Assembly (NCBI GenBank): GCA_964036665.1
Contig: OZ038531.1
Location: 11,718,168-11,782,167 of the forward strand
DNA from: Gordius sp. MW1
Taxonomy: Eukaryota; Nematomorpha; Gordioida; Gordea; Gordiidae
Direction: 5' to 3'
DNA length: 64,000 nt
Shown one piece after another: positions 28,001-42,976 of the stretch. Positions within the stretch are counted from its first letter, which is position 1, and each line of letters begins with the position of its first letter. The position numbers were made by a program, and so were the translations under genes. The notes below the pieces were generated by a model. The model saw only the letters and a program-made list of their open reading frames with translations, did no database searches and had not been told where the DNA came from.

Positions 28001-29989
28001 TTTCAGACATGGTTTCTATGATCCCAAGTAGAAATTTGTCAGAATTTGAAAACTAATACTTTGAAATCATGATCGCATAATGCATTTTTGAAAAATTAAG
28101 CACTCACGTTGCGATACAACAAACTAATCGCAACAATAAAACGTTGTCTTTTGTCAAAATGTTAGTTCTCGCAGCTTCAAACCTCTTTGCGGAAGTCAAT
28201 CGAGGATAATAGGATTCTCAAATTGGCTTACTTTTATATATTTTTTCCTGCTCTTTCACATAGAATCGAAAAAAATAAATATTTTTACCTCAAAAATTTT
28301 CACATATTTTTCTTTGAACCGTATTCATCCGATGAAAGCTGTCGTTTTCAGACATGGTTTCTATGATCCCAAGTAAGAATTTATCAGAATTTAAAAACTA
28401 TTACTTTGAAATCATAATCGCATAGAGCAGTTTTCAAAAATTAAGCACTCACGTTGCGATACAACAAACTAATCGCAACAATAAAACGTTGTCTTTTGTC
28501 AAAATGAATAGTTCTGGCAGCTTAAAACCTCTTTTCGGAAGTAAATCGACGATAATAGGATTCTCAAATTGGCTTACTTTTATATATTTTTTCATGCTCT
28601 TTCACATAGAATCGAAAAAAATAAATATTTTTACCTCAAAAATTTTCACATATTTTTCTTTGAACCGTATTCATCCGATGAAAGCTGTCGTTTTCAGACA
28701 TGGTTTCTATGATCCCAAGTAAGAATTTATCAGAATTTAAAAACTATTACTTTGAAATCATAATCGCATAGAGCAGTTTTCAAAAATTAAGCACTCACGT
28801 TGCGATACAACAAACTAATCGCAACAATAAAACGTTGTCTTTTGTCAAAATGAATAGTTCTGGCAGCTTAAAACCTCTTTTCGGAAGTAAATCGACGATA
28901 ATAGGATTCTCAAATTGGCTTACTTTTATATATTTTTTCATGCTCTTTCACATAGAATCGAAAAAAATAAATATTTTTACCTCAAAATTTTTCACATATT
29001 TTTCTTTCTACCGTATTCATCCGATGAAAGTTGTCGTTTTCAGACGTGGTTTCTATGATCCCAAGTAAAAATTTATCAGAATCTAAAAACTATTATTTTG
29101 AAATCATAATCGCATAGAGCAGTTTTCAAAAATTAAGCACTCACGTTGCGATACAACAAATTAATCGCAACAATAAAACGTTGTCTTTTGTCAAAATGAA
29201 TAGTTCTGGCAGCTTAAAACCTCTTTTCGGAAGTAAATCGAGGATAATAGGATTCTCAAATTGGCTTACTTTTATATATTTTTTCATGCTCTTTCACATA
29301 GAAAAAAATAAATATTTTTACCTCAAAATTTTTCACATATTTTTCTTTCTACCGTATGCATCCGATGAAAGGTGTCGTTTTCAGACATGGTTTCTATGAT
29401 CCCAAGTAGAAATTTGTCAGAATTTGAAAACTAATACTTTAAAATCATGATCGCATAATGCATTTTTGAAAAATTAAGCACTCACGTTGCGATACAACAA
29501 ACTAATCGCAACAATAAAACGTTGTCTTTTGTCAAAATGTTAGTTCTCGCAGCTTAAAACCTCTTTGCAGAAGTCAATCGAGGATAATAGGATTCTCAAA
29601 TTGGCTTACTTTTATATATTTTTTCATGCTCTTACACATAGAATCGAAAAAAATAAATATTTTTACCTCAAAAATTTTCACATATTTTTCTTTGAACCGT
29701 ATTCATCCGATGAAAGCTGTCGTTTTCAGACATGGTTTCTATGATCCCAAGTAAGAATTTATCAGAATTTAAAAACTATTACTTTGAAATCATAATCGTA
29801 TAGAGCAGTTTTCAAAAATTAAGCACTCACGTTGCGATACAACAAACTAATCGCAACAATAAAACGTTGTCTTTTGTCAAAATGAATAGTTCTGGCAGCT
29901 TAAAACCTCTTTTCGGAAGTAAATCGACGATAATAGGATTCTCAAATTGGCTTACTTTTATATATTTTTTCATGCTCTTTCACATAGAA

Positions 29990-32900
29990 TCGAAAAAAAT
30001 AAATATTTTTACCTCAAAAATTTTCACATATTTTTCTTTGAACCGTATTCATCCGATGAAAGTTGTCGTTTTCAGACGTGGTTTCTATGATCCCAAGTAA
30101 AAATTTATCAGAATCTAAAAACTATTACTTTAAAATCATGATCGCATAGAGCCATTTTCAAAAATAAATAACTAACGTTGCGATACAACAAACTAATCGC
30201 AACAATAAAACGTTGTCTTTTGTCAAAATGATAGTTCTCGCAGCTTAAAACCTCTTTTCGGAAGTCAATCGAGGATAAGAGGATTCTCAAATTGCCTTAC
30301 TTTTATATATTTTTTTACGCTCTTTCACATAGAATCGAAAAAAAAAAATATTTTTACCTCAAAAATTTTCACATATTTTTCTTTGAACCGTATTCATCCG
30401 ATGAAAGTTGTCGTTTTCAGACGTGGTTTCTATGATCCCAAGTAAAAATTTATCAGAATCTGAAAACTATTACTTTGAAATCATGATCGCACAGAGCCAT
30501 TTTCAAAAATTAAGCACTAACGTTGCGATACAACAAACTCATCGCAACAATAAAACGTTGTCTTTTGTCAAAATGATAGTTCTCGCAGCTTAAAACCTCT
30601 TTTCGGAAGTCAATCGAGGATAATAGGATTCTCAAATTTGCTTACTTTTATATATTTTTTTACGCTCTTTCACATAGAATCGAAAAAAATAAATATTTTT
30701 ACCTCAAAAATTTTCACATATTTTTCTTTGAACCGTATTCATCCGATGAAAGATGTCGTTTTCAGACGTGGTTTCTATGATCCCAAGTAAAAATTTATCA
30801 GAATCTAAAAACTATTACTTTGAAATCATGATCGCATAGAGCCATTTTCAAAAATAAAGCACTAACGTTGCGATACAACAAACTAATCGCAACAATAAAA
30901 CGTTGTCTTTTGTCAAAATGATAGTTCTCGCAGCTTAAAACCTCTTTTCGGAAGTCAATCGAGGATAAGAGGATTCTCAAATTGGCTTACTTTTATATAT
31001 TTTTTTACGCTCTTTCACATATAATCGAAAAAAATAAATATTTTTACCTCAAAATTTTTCACATATTTTTCTTTGAATCGTATTCATCCGATGAAAGTTG
31101 TCGTTTTCAGACGTGGTTTCTATGATCCCAAGTATTATCAGAATCTGAAAACTATTACTTTGAAATCATGATCGCATAGAGCCATTTTCAAAAATTAAGC
31201 AATAACGTTGCGATACAACAAACTAATCGCAACAATAAAACGTTGTCTTTTGTCAAAATGATAGTTCTCGCAGCTTAAAACCTCTTTTCGGAAGTCAATC
31301 GAGGATAATAGGATTCTCAAATTGGCTTACTTTTATATATTTTTTCATGCTCTTTCACATAGAATCGAAAAATCAAAATTTTTCACATATTTTTCTTTCA
31401 ACCATATGCATCCGATGAAAGTTGTCGTTTTCAGACGTGGTTTCGATGATAAAAAGTAAAAATTTATCAGAATCAGAAAATTATTACTTTAAAATCATGA
31501 TCGCATAGTGCATTTTTGAAAAATTAAGCACTCACGTTGCGATACAACAAACTAATCGCAACAATAAAACGTTGTCTTTTGTCAAAATGATAGTTCTCGC
31601 AGCTTAAAACCTCTTTGCGGAAGTCAATCGAGGATAATAGGATTCTCAAATTGGCTTACTTTTATATATTTTTTTACGCTCTTTCACATAGAATCGAAAA
31701 AAATAAATATTTTTACCTCAAAAATTTTCACATATTTTTCTTTGAACCGTATTCATCCGATGAAAGTTGTCGTTTTCAGACGTGGTTTCTATGATCCCAA
31801 GTAAAAATTTATCAGAATCTAAAAACTATTACTTTGAAATCATGATCGCATAGAGCCATTTTCAAAAATAAAGCACTAACGTTGCGATACAACAAACTAA
31901 TCGCAACAATAAAACGTTGTCTTTTGTCAAAATGATAGTTCTCGCAGCTTAAAACCTCTTTTCGGAAGTCAATCGAGGATAAGAGGATTCTCAAATTGGC
32001 TTACTTTTATATATTTTTTTACGCTCTTTCACATAGAATCGAAAAAAATAAATATTTTTACCTCAAAAATTTTCACATATTTTTCTTTGAACCGTATTCA
32101 TCCGATGAAAGTTGTCGTTTTCAGACGTGGGTTCTATGATCCCAAGTAAAAATTTATCAGAATCTGAAAACTATTACTTTGAAATCATGATCGCATAGAG
32201 CCATTTTCAAAAATAAAGCACTAACGTTGCGATACAACAAACTAATCGCAACAATAAAACGTTGTCTTTTGTCAAAATGATAGTTCTCGCAGCTTAAAAC
32301 CTCTTTTCGGAAGTCAATCGAGGATAAGAGGATTCTCAAATTGGCTTACTTTTATATATTTTTTTACGCTCTTTCACATAGAATTGAAAAAAATTAATAT
32401 TTTTACCTCAAAATTTTTCACATATTTTTCTTTGAACCGTATTCATCCGATGAAAGTTGTCGTTTTCAGACGTGGTTTCTATGATCCCAAGTAAAAATTT
32501 ATCAGAATCTGAAAACTATTACTTTGAAATCATGATCGCATAGAGCCATTTTCAAAAATTAAGCACTAACGTTGCGATACAACAAACTAATCGCAACAAT
32601 AAAACGTTGTCTTTTGTCAAAATGATAGTTCTCGCAGCTTAAAACCTCTTTTCGGAAGTCAATCGAGGATAATAGGATTCTCAAATTGGCTTACTTTTAT
32701 ATATTTTTTTACGCTCTTTCACATAGAATCGAAAAAAATAAATATTTTTACCTCAAAAATTTTCACATATTTTTCTTTGAACCGTATTCATCCGATGAAA
32801 GTTGTCTTTTTCAGACGTGGTTTCTATGATCCCAAGTAAAAATTTATCAGAATCTAAAAACTATTACTTTGAAATCATGATCGCATAGAGGCATTTTCAA

Positions 32901-35900
32901 AAATAAAGCACTAACGTTGCGATACAACAAACTAATCGCAACAATAAAACGTTGTCTTTTGTCAAAATGATAGTTCTCGCAGCTTAAAACCTCTTTTCGG
33001 AAGTCAATCGAGGATAATAGGATTCTCAAATTGGCTTACTTTTATATATTTTTTCATGCTCTTTCACATAGAATCGAAAAAAATAAATACTTTTAACTCA
33101 AAATTTTTCACATATTTTTCTTTCAACCATATGCATCCGATGAAAGTTGTCGTTTTCAGACGTGGTTTCGATGATAAAAAGTAAAAATTTATCAGAATCA
33201 GAAAATTATTACTTTAAAATCATGATCGCATAGTGCATTTTTGAAAAATTAAGCACTCACGTTGCGATACAACAAACTAATCGCAACAATAAAACGTTGT
33301 CTTTTGTCAAAATGATAGTTCTCGCAGCTTAAAACCTCTTTGCGGAAGTCAATCGAGGATAATAGGATTCTCAAATTGGCTTACTTTTATATATTTTTTT
33401 ACGCTCTTTCACATAGAATCGAAAAAAATAAATATTTTTACCTCAAAAATTTTCACATATTTTTCTTTGAACCGTATTCATCCGATGAAAGTTGTCGTTT
33501 TCAGACGTGGTTTCTATGATCCCAAGTAAAAATTTATCAGAATCTAAAAACTATTACTTTGAAATCATGATCGCATAGAGCCATTTTCAAAAATTAAGCA
33601 CTAACGTTGCGATACAACAAACTAATCGCAACAATAAAACGTTGTCTTTTGTCAAAATGATAGTTCTCGCAGCTTAAAACCTCTTTTCGGAAGTCAATCG
33701 AGGATAAGAGGATTCTCAAATTGGCTTACTTTTATATATTTTTTTACGCTCTTTCACATAGAATCGAAAAAAATAAATATTTTTACCTCAAAAATTTTCA
33801 CATATTTTTCTTTGAACCGTATTCATCCGATGAAAGTTGTCGTTTTCAGACGTGGTTTCTATGATCCCAAGTAAAAATTTATCAGAATCTAAAAACTATT
33901 ACTTTGAAATCATGATCGCATAGAGCCATTTTCAAAAATAAAGCACTAACGTTGCGATACAACAAACTAATCGCAACAATAAAACGTTGTCTTTTGTCAA
34001 AATGATAGTTCTCGCAGCTTAAAACCTCTTTTCGGAAGTCAATCGAGGATAATAGGATTCTCAAATTGGCTTACTTTTATATATTTTTTTACGCTCTTTC
34101 ACATAGAATCGAAAAAAATAAATATTTTTACCTCAAAAATTTTCACATATTTTTCTTTGAACCGTATTCATCCGATGAAAGTTGTCTTTTTCAGACGTGG
34201 TTTCTATGATCCCAAGTAAAAATTTATCAGAATCTAAAAACTATTACTTTGAAATCATGATCGCATAGAGGCATTTTCAAAAATAAAGCACTAACGTTGC
34301 GATACAACAAACTAATCGCAACAATAAAACGTTGTCTTTTGTCAAAATGATAGTTCTCGCAGCTTAAAACCTCTTTTCGGAAGTCAATCGAGGATAATAG
34401 GATTCTCAAATTGGCTTACTTTTATATATTTTTTCATGCTCTTTCACATAGAATCGAAAAAAATAAATACTTTTAACTCAAAATTTTTCACATATTTTTC
34501 TTTCAACCATATGCATCCGATGAAAGTTGTCGTTTTCAGACGTGGTTTCGATGATAAAAAGTAAAAATTTATCAGAATCAGAAAATTATTACTTTAAAAT
34601 CATGATCGCATAGTGCATTTTTGAAAAATTAAGCACTCACGTTGCGATACAACAAACTAATCGCAACAATAAAACGTTGTCTTTTGTCAAAATGATAGTT
34701 CTCGCAGCTTAAAACCTCTTTGCGGAAGTCAATCGAGGATAATAGGATTCTCAAATTGGCTTACTTTTATATATTTTTTTACGCTCTTTCACATAGAATC
34801 GAAAAAAATAAATATTTTTACCTCAAAAATTTTCACATATTTTTCTTTGAATTGTATTCATCCGATGAAAGTTGTCGTTTTCAGACGTGGTTTCTATGAT
34901 CCCAAGTAAAAATTTATCAGAATCTAAAAACTATTACTTTGAAATCATGATCGCATAGAGCCATTTTCAAAAATAAAGCACTAACGTTGCGATACAACAA
35001 ACTAATCGCAACAATAAAACGTTGTCTTTTGTCAAAATGATAGTTCTCGCAGCTTAAAACCTCTTTTCGGAAGTCAATCGAGGATAAGAGGATTCTCAAA
35101 TTGGCTTACTTTTATATATTTTTTTACGCTCTTTCACATAGAATCGAAAAAAATAAATATTTTTACCTCAAAAATTTTCACATATTTTTCTTTGAACCGT
35201 ATTCATCCGATGAAAGTTGTCGTTTTCAGACGTGGTTTCTATGATCCCAAGTAAAAATTTATCAGAATCTGAAAACTATTTCTTTGAAATAATGATCGCA
35301 TAGAGCCATTTTCAAAAATTAAGAACTAACGTTGCGATACAACAAACTAATCGCAACAATAAAACGTTGTCTTTTGTCAAAATGATAGTTCTCGCAGCTT
35401 AAAACCTCTTTTCGGAAGTCAATCGAGGATAATAGGATTCTCAAATTGGCTTACTTTTATATATTTTTTTACGCTCTTTCACATAGAATCGAAAAAAATA
35501 AATATTTTTACCTCAAAAATTTTCACATATTTTTCTTTGAACCGTATTCATCCGATGAAAGTTGTCTTTTTCAGACGTAGTTTCTATGATCCCAAGTAAA
35601 AATTTATCAGAATCTAAAAACTATTACTTTGAAATCATGATCGCATAGAGCCATTTTCAAAAATAAAGCACTAACGTTGCGATACAACAAACTAATCGCA
35701 ACAATAAAACGTTGTCTTTTGTCAAAATGATAGTTCTCGCAGCTTAAAACCTCTTTTCGGAAGTCAATCGAGGATAAGAGGATTCTCAAATTGGCTTACT
35801 TTTATATATTTTTTTACGCTCTTTCACATAGAATCGAAAAAAATAAATATTTTTACCTCAAAATTTTTCACATATTTTTCTTTGAATCGTATTCATCCGA

Positions 35901-38900
35901 TGAAAGTTGTCGTTTTCAGACGTGGTTTCTATGATCCCAAGTAAAAATTTATCAGAATCTGAAAACTATTACTTTGAAATCATGATCGCATAGAGCCATT
36001 TTCAAAAATTAAGCACTAACGTTGCGATACAACAAACTAATCGCAACAATAAAACGTTATCTTTTGTCAAAATGATAGTTCTCGCAGCTTAAAACCTCTT
36101 TGCGGAAGTCAATCGAGGATAATAGGATTCTCAAATTGGCTTACTTTTATATATTTTTTTACACTCTTTCACATAGAATCGAAAAAATTAAATATTTTTA
36201 CCTCAAAATTTTTCACATATTTTTCCTTCAACCGTATGCATCCGATGAAAGTTGTCGTTTTCAGACGTGGTTTCGATGATAAAAAGTAAAAATTTATCAG
36301 AATCAGAAAACTATTACTTTAAAATCATGATCGCATAGTGCATTTTTGAAAAATTAAGCACTCACGTTGCGATACAACAAACTAATCGCAACAATAAAAC
36401 GTTGTCTTTTGTCAAAATGATAGTTCTCGCAGCTTAAAACCTCTTTGCGGAAGTCAATCGAGGATAATAGGATTCTCAAATTGGCTTACTTTTATATATT
36501 TTTTTACGCTCTTTCACATAGAATCGAAAAAAATAAATATTTTTACCTCAAAAATTTTCACATATTTTTCTTTGAACCGTATTCATCCGATGAAAGTTGT
36601 CTTTTTCAGACGTGGTTTCTATGATCCCAAGTAAAAATTTATCAGAATCTAAAAACTATTACTTTGAAATCATGATCGCATAGAGCCATTTTCAAAAATA
36701 AAGCACTAACGTTGCGATACAACAAACTAATCGCAACAATAAAACGTTGTCTTTTGTCAAAATGATAGTTCTCGCAGCTTAAAACCTCTTTTCGGAAGTC
36801 AATCGAGGATAAGAGGATTCTCAAATTGGCTTACTTTTATATATTTTTTTACGCTCTTTCACATAGAATCGAAAAAAATAAATATTTTTACCTCAAAATT
36901 TTTCACATATTTTTCTTTGAATCGTATTCATCCGATGAAAGTTGTCGTTTTCAGACGTGGTTTCTATGATCCCAAGTAAAAATTTATCAGAATCTGAAAA
37001 CTATTACTTTGAAATCATGATCGCATAGAGCCATTTTCAAAAATTAAGCACTAACGTTGCGATACAACAAACTAATCGCAACAATAAAACGTTATCTTTT
37101 GTCAAAATGATAGTTCTCGCAGCTTAAAACCTCTTTGCGGAAGTCAATCGAGGATAATAGGATTCTCAAATTGGCTTACTTTTATATATTTTTTTACACT
37201 CTTTCACATAGAATCGAAAAAATTAAATATTTTTACCTCAAAATTTTTCACATATTTTTCCTTCAACCGTATGCATCCGATGAAAGTTGTCGTTTTCAGA
37301 CGTGGTTTCGATGATAAAAAGTAAAAATTTATCAGAATCAGAAAACTATTACTTTAAAATCATGATCGCATAGTGCATTTTTGAAAAATTAAGCACTCAC
37401 GTTGCGATACAAACTAATCGCAACAATAAAACGTTGTCTTTTGTCAAAATGAATAGTTCTGGCAGCTTAAAACCTATTTTCGGAAGTAAATCGAGGATAA
37501 TAGGATTCTCAAATTGGCTTACTTTTATATATTTTTTCATGCTCTTTCACATAGAATCGAAAAAAGTAAATATTTTTACCTCAAAATTTTTCACATATTT
37601 TTCTTTGAACCGTATTCATCCGATGAAAGTTGTCGTTTTCAGACGTGGTTTCGATGATAAAAAGTAAAAATTTATCAGAATCTGAAAACTATTACTTTGA
37701 AATCATGATCGCATAGAGCTATTTTCAAAAATTAAGCACTAACGTTGCGATACAACAAACTAATCGCAACAATAAAACGTTGTCTTTTGTCAAAATGATA
37801 GTTCTCGCAGCTTAAAACCTCTTTTCGGAAGTAAATCGAGGATAATAGAATTCTCTAATTGGCTTACTTTTATATATTTTTTTACGCTCTTTCACATAGA
37901 ATCGAAAAATAAATATTTTTACCTCAAAATCTTTCACATATTTTTCTTTGAATCGTATTCATCCGATGAAAGTTGTCGTTTTCAGACGTGGTTTCTATGA
38001 TCCCAAGTAAAAATTTATCAGAATCTAAAAACTATTACTTTGAAATCATAATCGCATAGAGCAGTTTTCAAAAATTAAGCACTCACGTTGCGATACAACA
38101 AACTAAGCGCAACAATAAAACGTTGTCTTTTGTCAAAATGATAGTTCTCGCAGCTTAAAACCTCTTTTCAGAAGTCAATCGAGGATAATAGGATTCTCAA
38201 ATTGGCTTACTTTTATATATTTTTTCATGCTCTTTCACATAGAATCGAAAAAAATAAATATTTTTACCTCAAAATTTTTCACATATTTTTCTTTCAACCG
38301 TATGCATCCGATGAAAGTTGTCGTTTTCAGACGTGGTTTCGATGATAAAAAGTAAAAATTTATCAGAATCTGAAAACTATTACTTTGAAATCATGATCGC
38401 ATAATGCATTTTTGAAAAATTAAGCACTCACGTTGCGATGTCTTTTGTCAAAATGAATAGTTCTGGCAGCTTAAAACCTCTTTTCGGAAGTAAATCGAGG
38501 ATAATAGGATTCTCAAATTGGCTTACTTTTATATATTTTTTCATGCTCTTTCACATAAAATCGAAAAAAATAAATATTTTTACCTCAAAATTTTTCACAT
38601 ATTTTTCTTTCAACCGTATGCATCCGATGAAAGTTGTCGTTTTCAGACGTGGTTTCGATGATAAAAAGTAAAAATTTATCAGAATCTGAAAACTATTACT
38701 TTGAAATCATGATCGCATAATGCATTTTTGAAAAATTAAGCACTCACGTTGCGATACAACAAACTAATCGCAACAATAAAACGTTGTCTTTTGTCAAAAT
38801 GATAGTTCTCTCAGCTTAAAACCTCTTTGCGGAAGTCAATCGAGGATAATAGGATTCTCAAATTGGCTACCTTTTATATATTTTTTTACGCTCTTTCACA

Positions 38901-41900
38901 TAGAATCGAAAAAAATAAATATTTTTACCTCAAAATTTTTCACATATTTTTCTTTGAACCGTATTCATCCGATGAAAGTTGTCGTTTTCAGACGTGGTTT
39001 CTATGATCCCAAGTAAAAATTTATTAGAATCTAAAAACTATTATTTTGAAATCATAATCGCATAGAGCAGTTCAAAAATTAAGCACTCACGTTGCGATAC
39101 ATTAAACTAATCGCAACAATAAAACGTTGTCTTTTGTCAAAATTAATAGTTCTGGCAGCTTAAAACCTCTTTTCGGAAGTAAATCGACGATAATAGGATT
39201 CTCAAATTGGCTTACTTTTATATATTTTTTCATGCTCTTTCACATAGAATCGAAAAAAATAAATATTTTTACCTCAAAATTTTTCACATATTTTTCTTTC
39301 TACCGTATGCATCCGATGAAAGGTGTTGTTTTCAGACATGGTTTCTATGATCCCAAGTAAGAATTTATCAGAATCTAAAAACTATTATTTTGAAATCATA
39401 ATCGCATAGAGCAGTGTTCAAAAATTAAGCACTCACGTTGCGATACAACAAACTAATCGCAACAATAAAACGTTGTCTTTTGTCAAAATGAATAGTTCTG
39501 GCAGCTTAAAACCTCTTTTCGGAAGTAAATCGAGGATAATAGGATTCTCAAATTGGCTTACTTTTATATATTTTTTCATGCTCTTTCACATAGAAAAAAA
39601 TAAATATTTTTACCTCAAAATTTTTCACATATTTTTCTTTCTACCGTATGCATCCGATGAAAGGTGTCGTTTTCAGACATGGTTTCTATGATCCCAAGTA
39701 GAAATTTGTCAGAATTTGAAAACTAATACTTTGAAATCATGATCGCATAATGCATTTTTGAAAAATTAAGCACTCACGTTGCGATACAACAAACTAATCG
39801 CAACAATATAACGTTGTCTTTTGTCAAAATGTTAGTTCTCGCAGCTTAAAACCTCTTTGCGGAAGTCAATCGAGGATAATAGGATTCTCAAATTGGCTTA
39901 CTTTTATATATTTTTTTATGCTCTTTCACATAGAATCGAAAAAAATAAATATTTTTACCTCAAAAATTTTCACATATTTTTCTTTGAACCGTATTCATCC
40001 GATGAAAGCTGTCGTTTTCAGACATGGTTTCTATGATCCCAAGTAAGAATTTATCAGAATTTAAAAACTATTACTTTGAAATCATAATCGCATAGAGCAG
40101 TTTTCAAAAATTAAGCACTCACGTTGCGATACAACAAACTAATCGCAACAATAAAACGTTGTCTTTTGTCAAAATGAATAGTTCTGGCAGCTTAAAACCT
40201 CTTTTCGGAAGTAAATCGACGATAATAGGATTCTCAAATTGGCTTACTTTTATATATTTTTTCATGCTCTTTCACATAGAATCGAAAAAAATAAATATTT
40301 TTACCTCAAAAATTTTCACATATTTTTCTTTGAACCGTATTCATCCGATGAAAGCTGTCGTTTTCAGACATGGTTTCTATGATCCCAAGTAAGAATTTAT
40401 CAGAATTTAAAAACTATTACTTTGAAATCATAATCGCATAGAGCAGTTTTCAAAAATTAAGCACTCACGTTGCGATACAACAAACTAATCGCAACAATAA
40501 AACGTTGTCTTTTGTCAAAATGAATAGTTCTGGCAGCTTAAAACCTCTTTTCGGAAGTAAATCGACGATAATAGGATTCTCAAATTGGCTTACTTTTATA
40601 TATTTTTTCATGCTCTTTCACATAGAATCGAAAAAAATAAATATTTTTACCTCAAAATTTTTCACATATTTTTCTTTCAACCATATGCATCCGATGAAAG
40701 TTGTCGTTTTCAGACGTGGTTTCGATGATAAAAAGTAAAAATTTATCAGAATCAGAAAATTATTACTTTAAAATCATGATCGCATAGTGCATTTTTGAAA
40801 AATTAAGCACTCACGTTGCGATACAACAAACTAATCGCAACAATAAAACGTTGTCTTTTGTCAAAATGATAGTTCTCGCAGCTTAAAACCTCTTTGCGGA
40901 AGTCAATCGAGGATAATAGGATTCTCAAATTGGCTTACTTTTATATATTTTTTTACGCTCTTTCACATAGAATCGAAAAAAACAAATATTTTTACCTCAA
41001 AAATTTTCACATATTTTTCTTTGAACCGTATTCATCCGATGAAAGTTGTCGTTTTCAGACGTGGTTTCTATGATCCCAAGTAAATATTTATCAGAATCTA
41101 AAAACTATTACTTTGAAATCATGATCGCATAGAGCCATTTTCAAAAATAAAGCACTAACGTTGCGATACAACAAACTAATCGCAACAATAAAACGTTGTC
41201 TTTTGTCAAAATGATAGTTCTCGCAGCTTAAAACCTCTTTTCGGAAGTCAATCGAGGATAAGAGGATTCTCAAATTGGCTTACTTTTATATATTTTTTTA
41301 CGCTCTTTCACATAGAATTGAAAAAAATAAATATTTTTACCTCAAAAATTTTCACATATTTTTCTTTGAACCGTATTCATCCGATGAAAGTTGTCGTTTT
41401 CAGACGTGGTTTCTATGATCCCAAGTAAAAATTTATCAGAATCTGAAAACTATTACTTTGAAATCATGATCGCATAGAGCCATTTTCAAAAATTAAGCAC
41501 TAACGTTGCGATACAACAAACTAATCGCAACAATAAAACGTTGTCTTTTGTCAAAATGATAGTTCTCGCAGCTTAAAACCTCTTTTCGGAAGTCAATCGA
41601 GGATAATAGGATTCTCAAATTGGCTTACTTTTATATATTTTTTTACGCTCTTTCACATAGAATCGAAAAAAATAAATATTTTTACCTCAAAAATTTTCAC
41701 ATATTTTTCTTTGAACCGTATTCATCCGATGAAAGTTGTCTTTTTCAGACGTGGTTTCTATGATCCCAAGTAAAAATTTATCAGAATCTGAAAACTATTA
41801 CTTTGAAATCATGATCGCATAGAGCCATTTTCAAAAATAAAGCACTAACGTTGCGATACAACAAACTAATCGCAACAATAAAACGTTGTCTTTTGTCAAA

Positions 41901-42976
41901 ATGATAGTTCTCGCAGCTTAAAACCTCTTTTCGGAAGTCAATCGAGGATAATAGGATTCTCAAATTGGCTTACTTTTATATATTTTTTCATGCTCTTTCA
42001 CATAGAATCGAAAAAAATAAATACTTTTAACTCAAAATTTTTCACATATTTTTCTTTCAACCATATGCATCCGATGAAAGTTGTCGTTTTCAGACGTGGT
42101 TTCGATGATAAAAAGTAAAAATTTATCAGAATCAGAAAATTATTACTTTAAAATCATGATCGCATAGTGCATTTTTGAAAAATTAAGCACTCACGTTGCG
42201 ATACAACAAACTAATCGCAACAATAAAACGTTGTCTTTTGTCAAAATGATAGTTCTCGCAGCTTAAAACCTCTTTGCGGAAGTCAATCGAGGATAATAGG
42301 ATTCTCAAATTGGCTTACTTTTATATATTTTTTTACGCTCTTTCACATAGAATCGAAAAAAATAAATATTTTTACCTCAAAAATTTTCACATATTTTTCT
42401 TTGAACCGTATTCATCCGATGAAAGTTGTCGTTTTCAGACGTGGTTTCTATGATCCCAAGTAAAAATTTATCAGAATCTAAAAACTATTACTTTGAAATC
42501 ATGATCGCATAGAGCCATTTTCAAAAATAAAGCACTAACGTTGCGATACAACAAACTAATCGCAACAATAAAACGTTGTCTTTTGTCAAAATGATAGTTC
42601 TCGCAGCTTAAAACCTCTTTTCGGAAGTCAATCGAGGATAAGAGGATTCTCAAATTGGCTTACTTTTATATATTTTTTTACGCTCTTTCACATAGAATCG
42701 AAAAAAATAAATATTTTTACCTCAAAAATTTTCACATATTTTTCTTTGAACCGTATTCATCCGATGAAAGTTGTCGTTTTCAGACGTGGTTTCTATGATC
42801 CCAAGTAAAAATTTATCAGAATCTGAAAACTATTTCTTTGAAATCATGATCGCATAGAGCCATTTTCAAAAATTAAGAACTAACGTTGCGATACAACAAA
42901 CTAATCGCAACAATAAAACGTTGTCTTTTGTCAAAATGATAGTTCTCGCAGCTTAAAACCTCTTTTCGGAAGTCAA
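29990..42976. repeat. Large segmental duplication within the satellite, copy 2 (about 13 kb)
   Basis: Partner of 9365-24440. It begins inside a hybrid monomer whose left part is group C (ATCGACGATAATAGG near 29923) and whose right part is group A. It differs from copy 1 by a 16-bp deletion near 31371 (joining GAAAAA to TCAAAA), an eight-monomer deletion around 34.2 kb, a local three-monomer duplication (open frames starting at 35607 and 36642 mark the two copies) and loss of one monomer just before 37.4 kb. It ends near 42976, where the next monomer has GATAATAGG instead of the GATAAGAGG of copy 1. Confidence 0.87.

Larger units (their letters stand above)
16200..29006. repeat. 6866-bp direct duplication (16200-22140 with 23066-29006)
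   Basis: Variants are shared at a constant 6866-bp offset: GTCTTTTTCAG (16336 and 23202), TGAATCGTATTC (18035 and 24901), TTTTTACACTC (18313 and 25179), the hairpin-deleted unit (19902 and 26768), and the open-frame markers at 18896/25762, 20591/27457, 20937/27803 and 21969/28835. One monomer (around 17759 versus 24625) differs: the right copy there carries a second ACTATTTCTTTG unit. Similarity ends near 22140 and 29006, where CAACCATATGC is replaced by CTACCGTATTC. The left limit is approximate. Confidence 0.87.
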
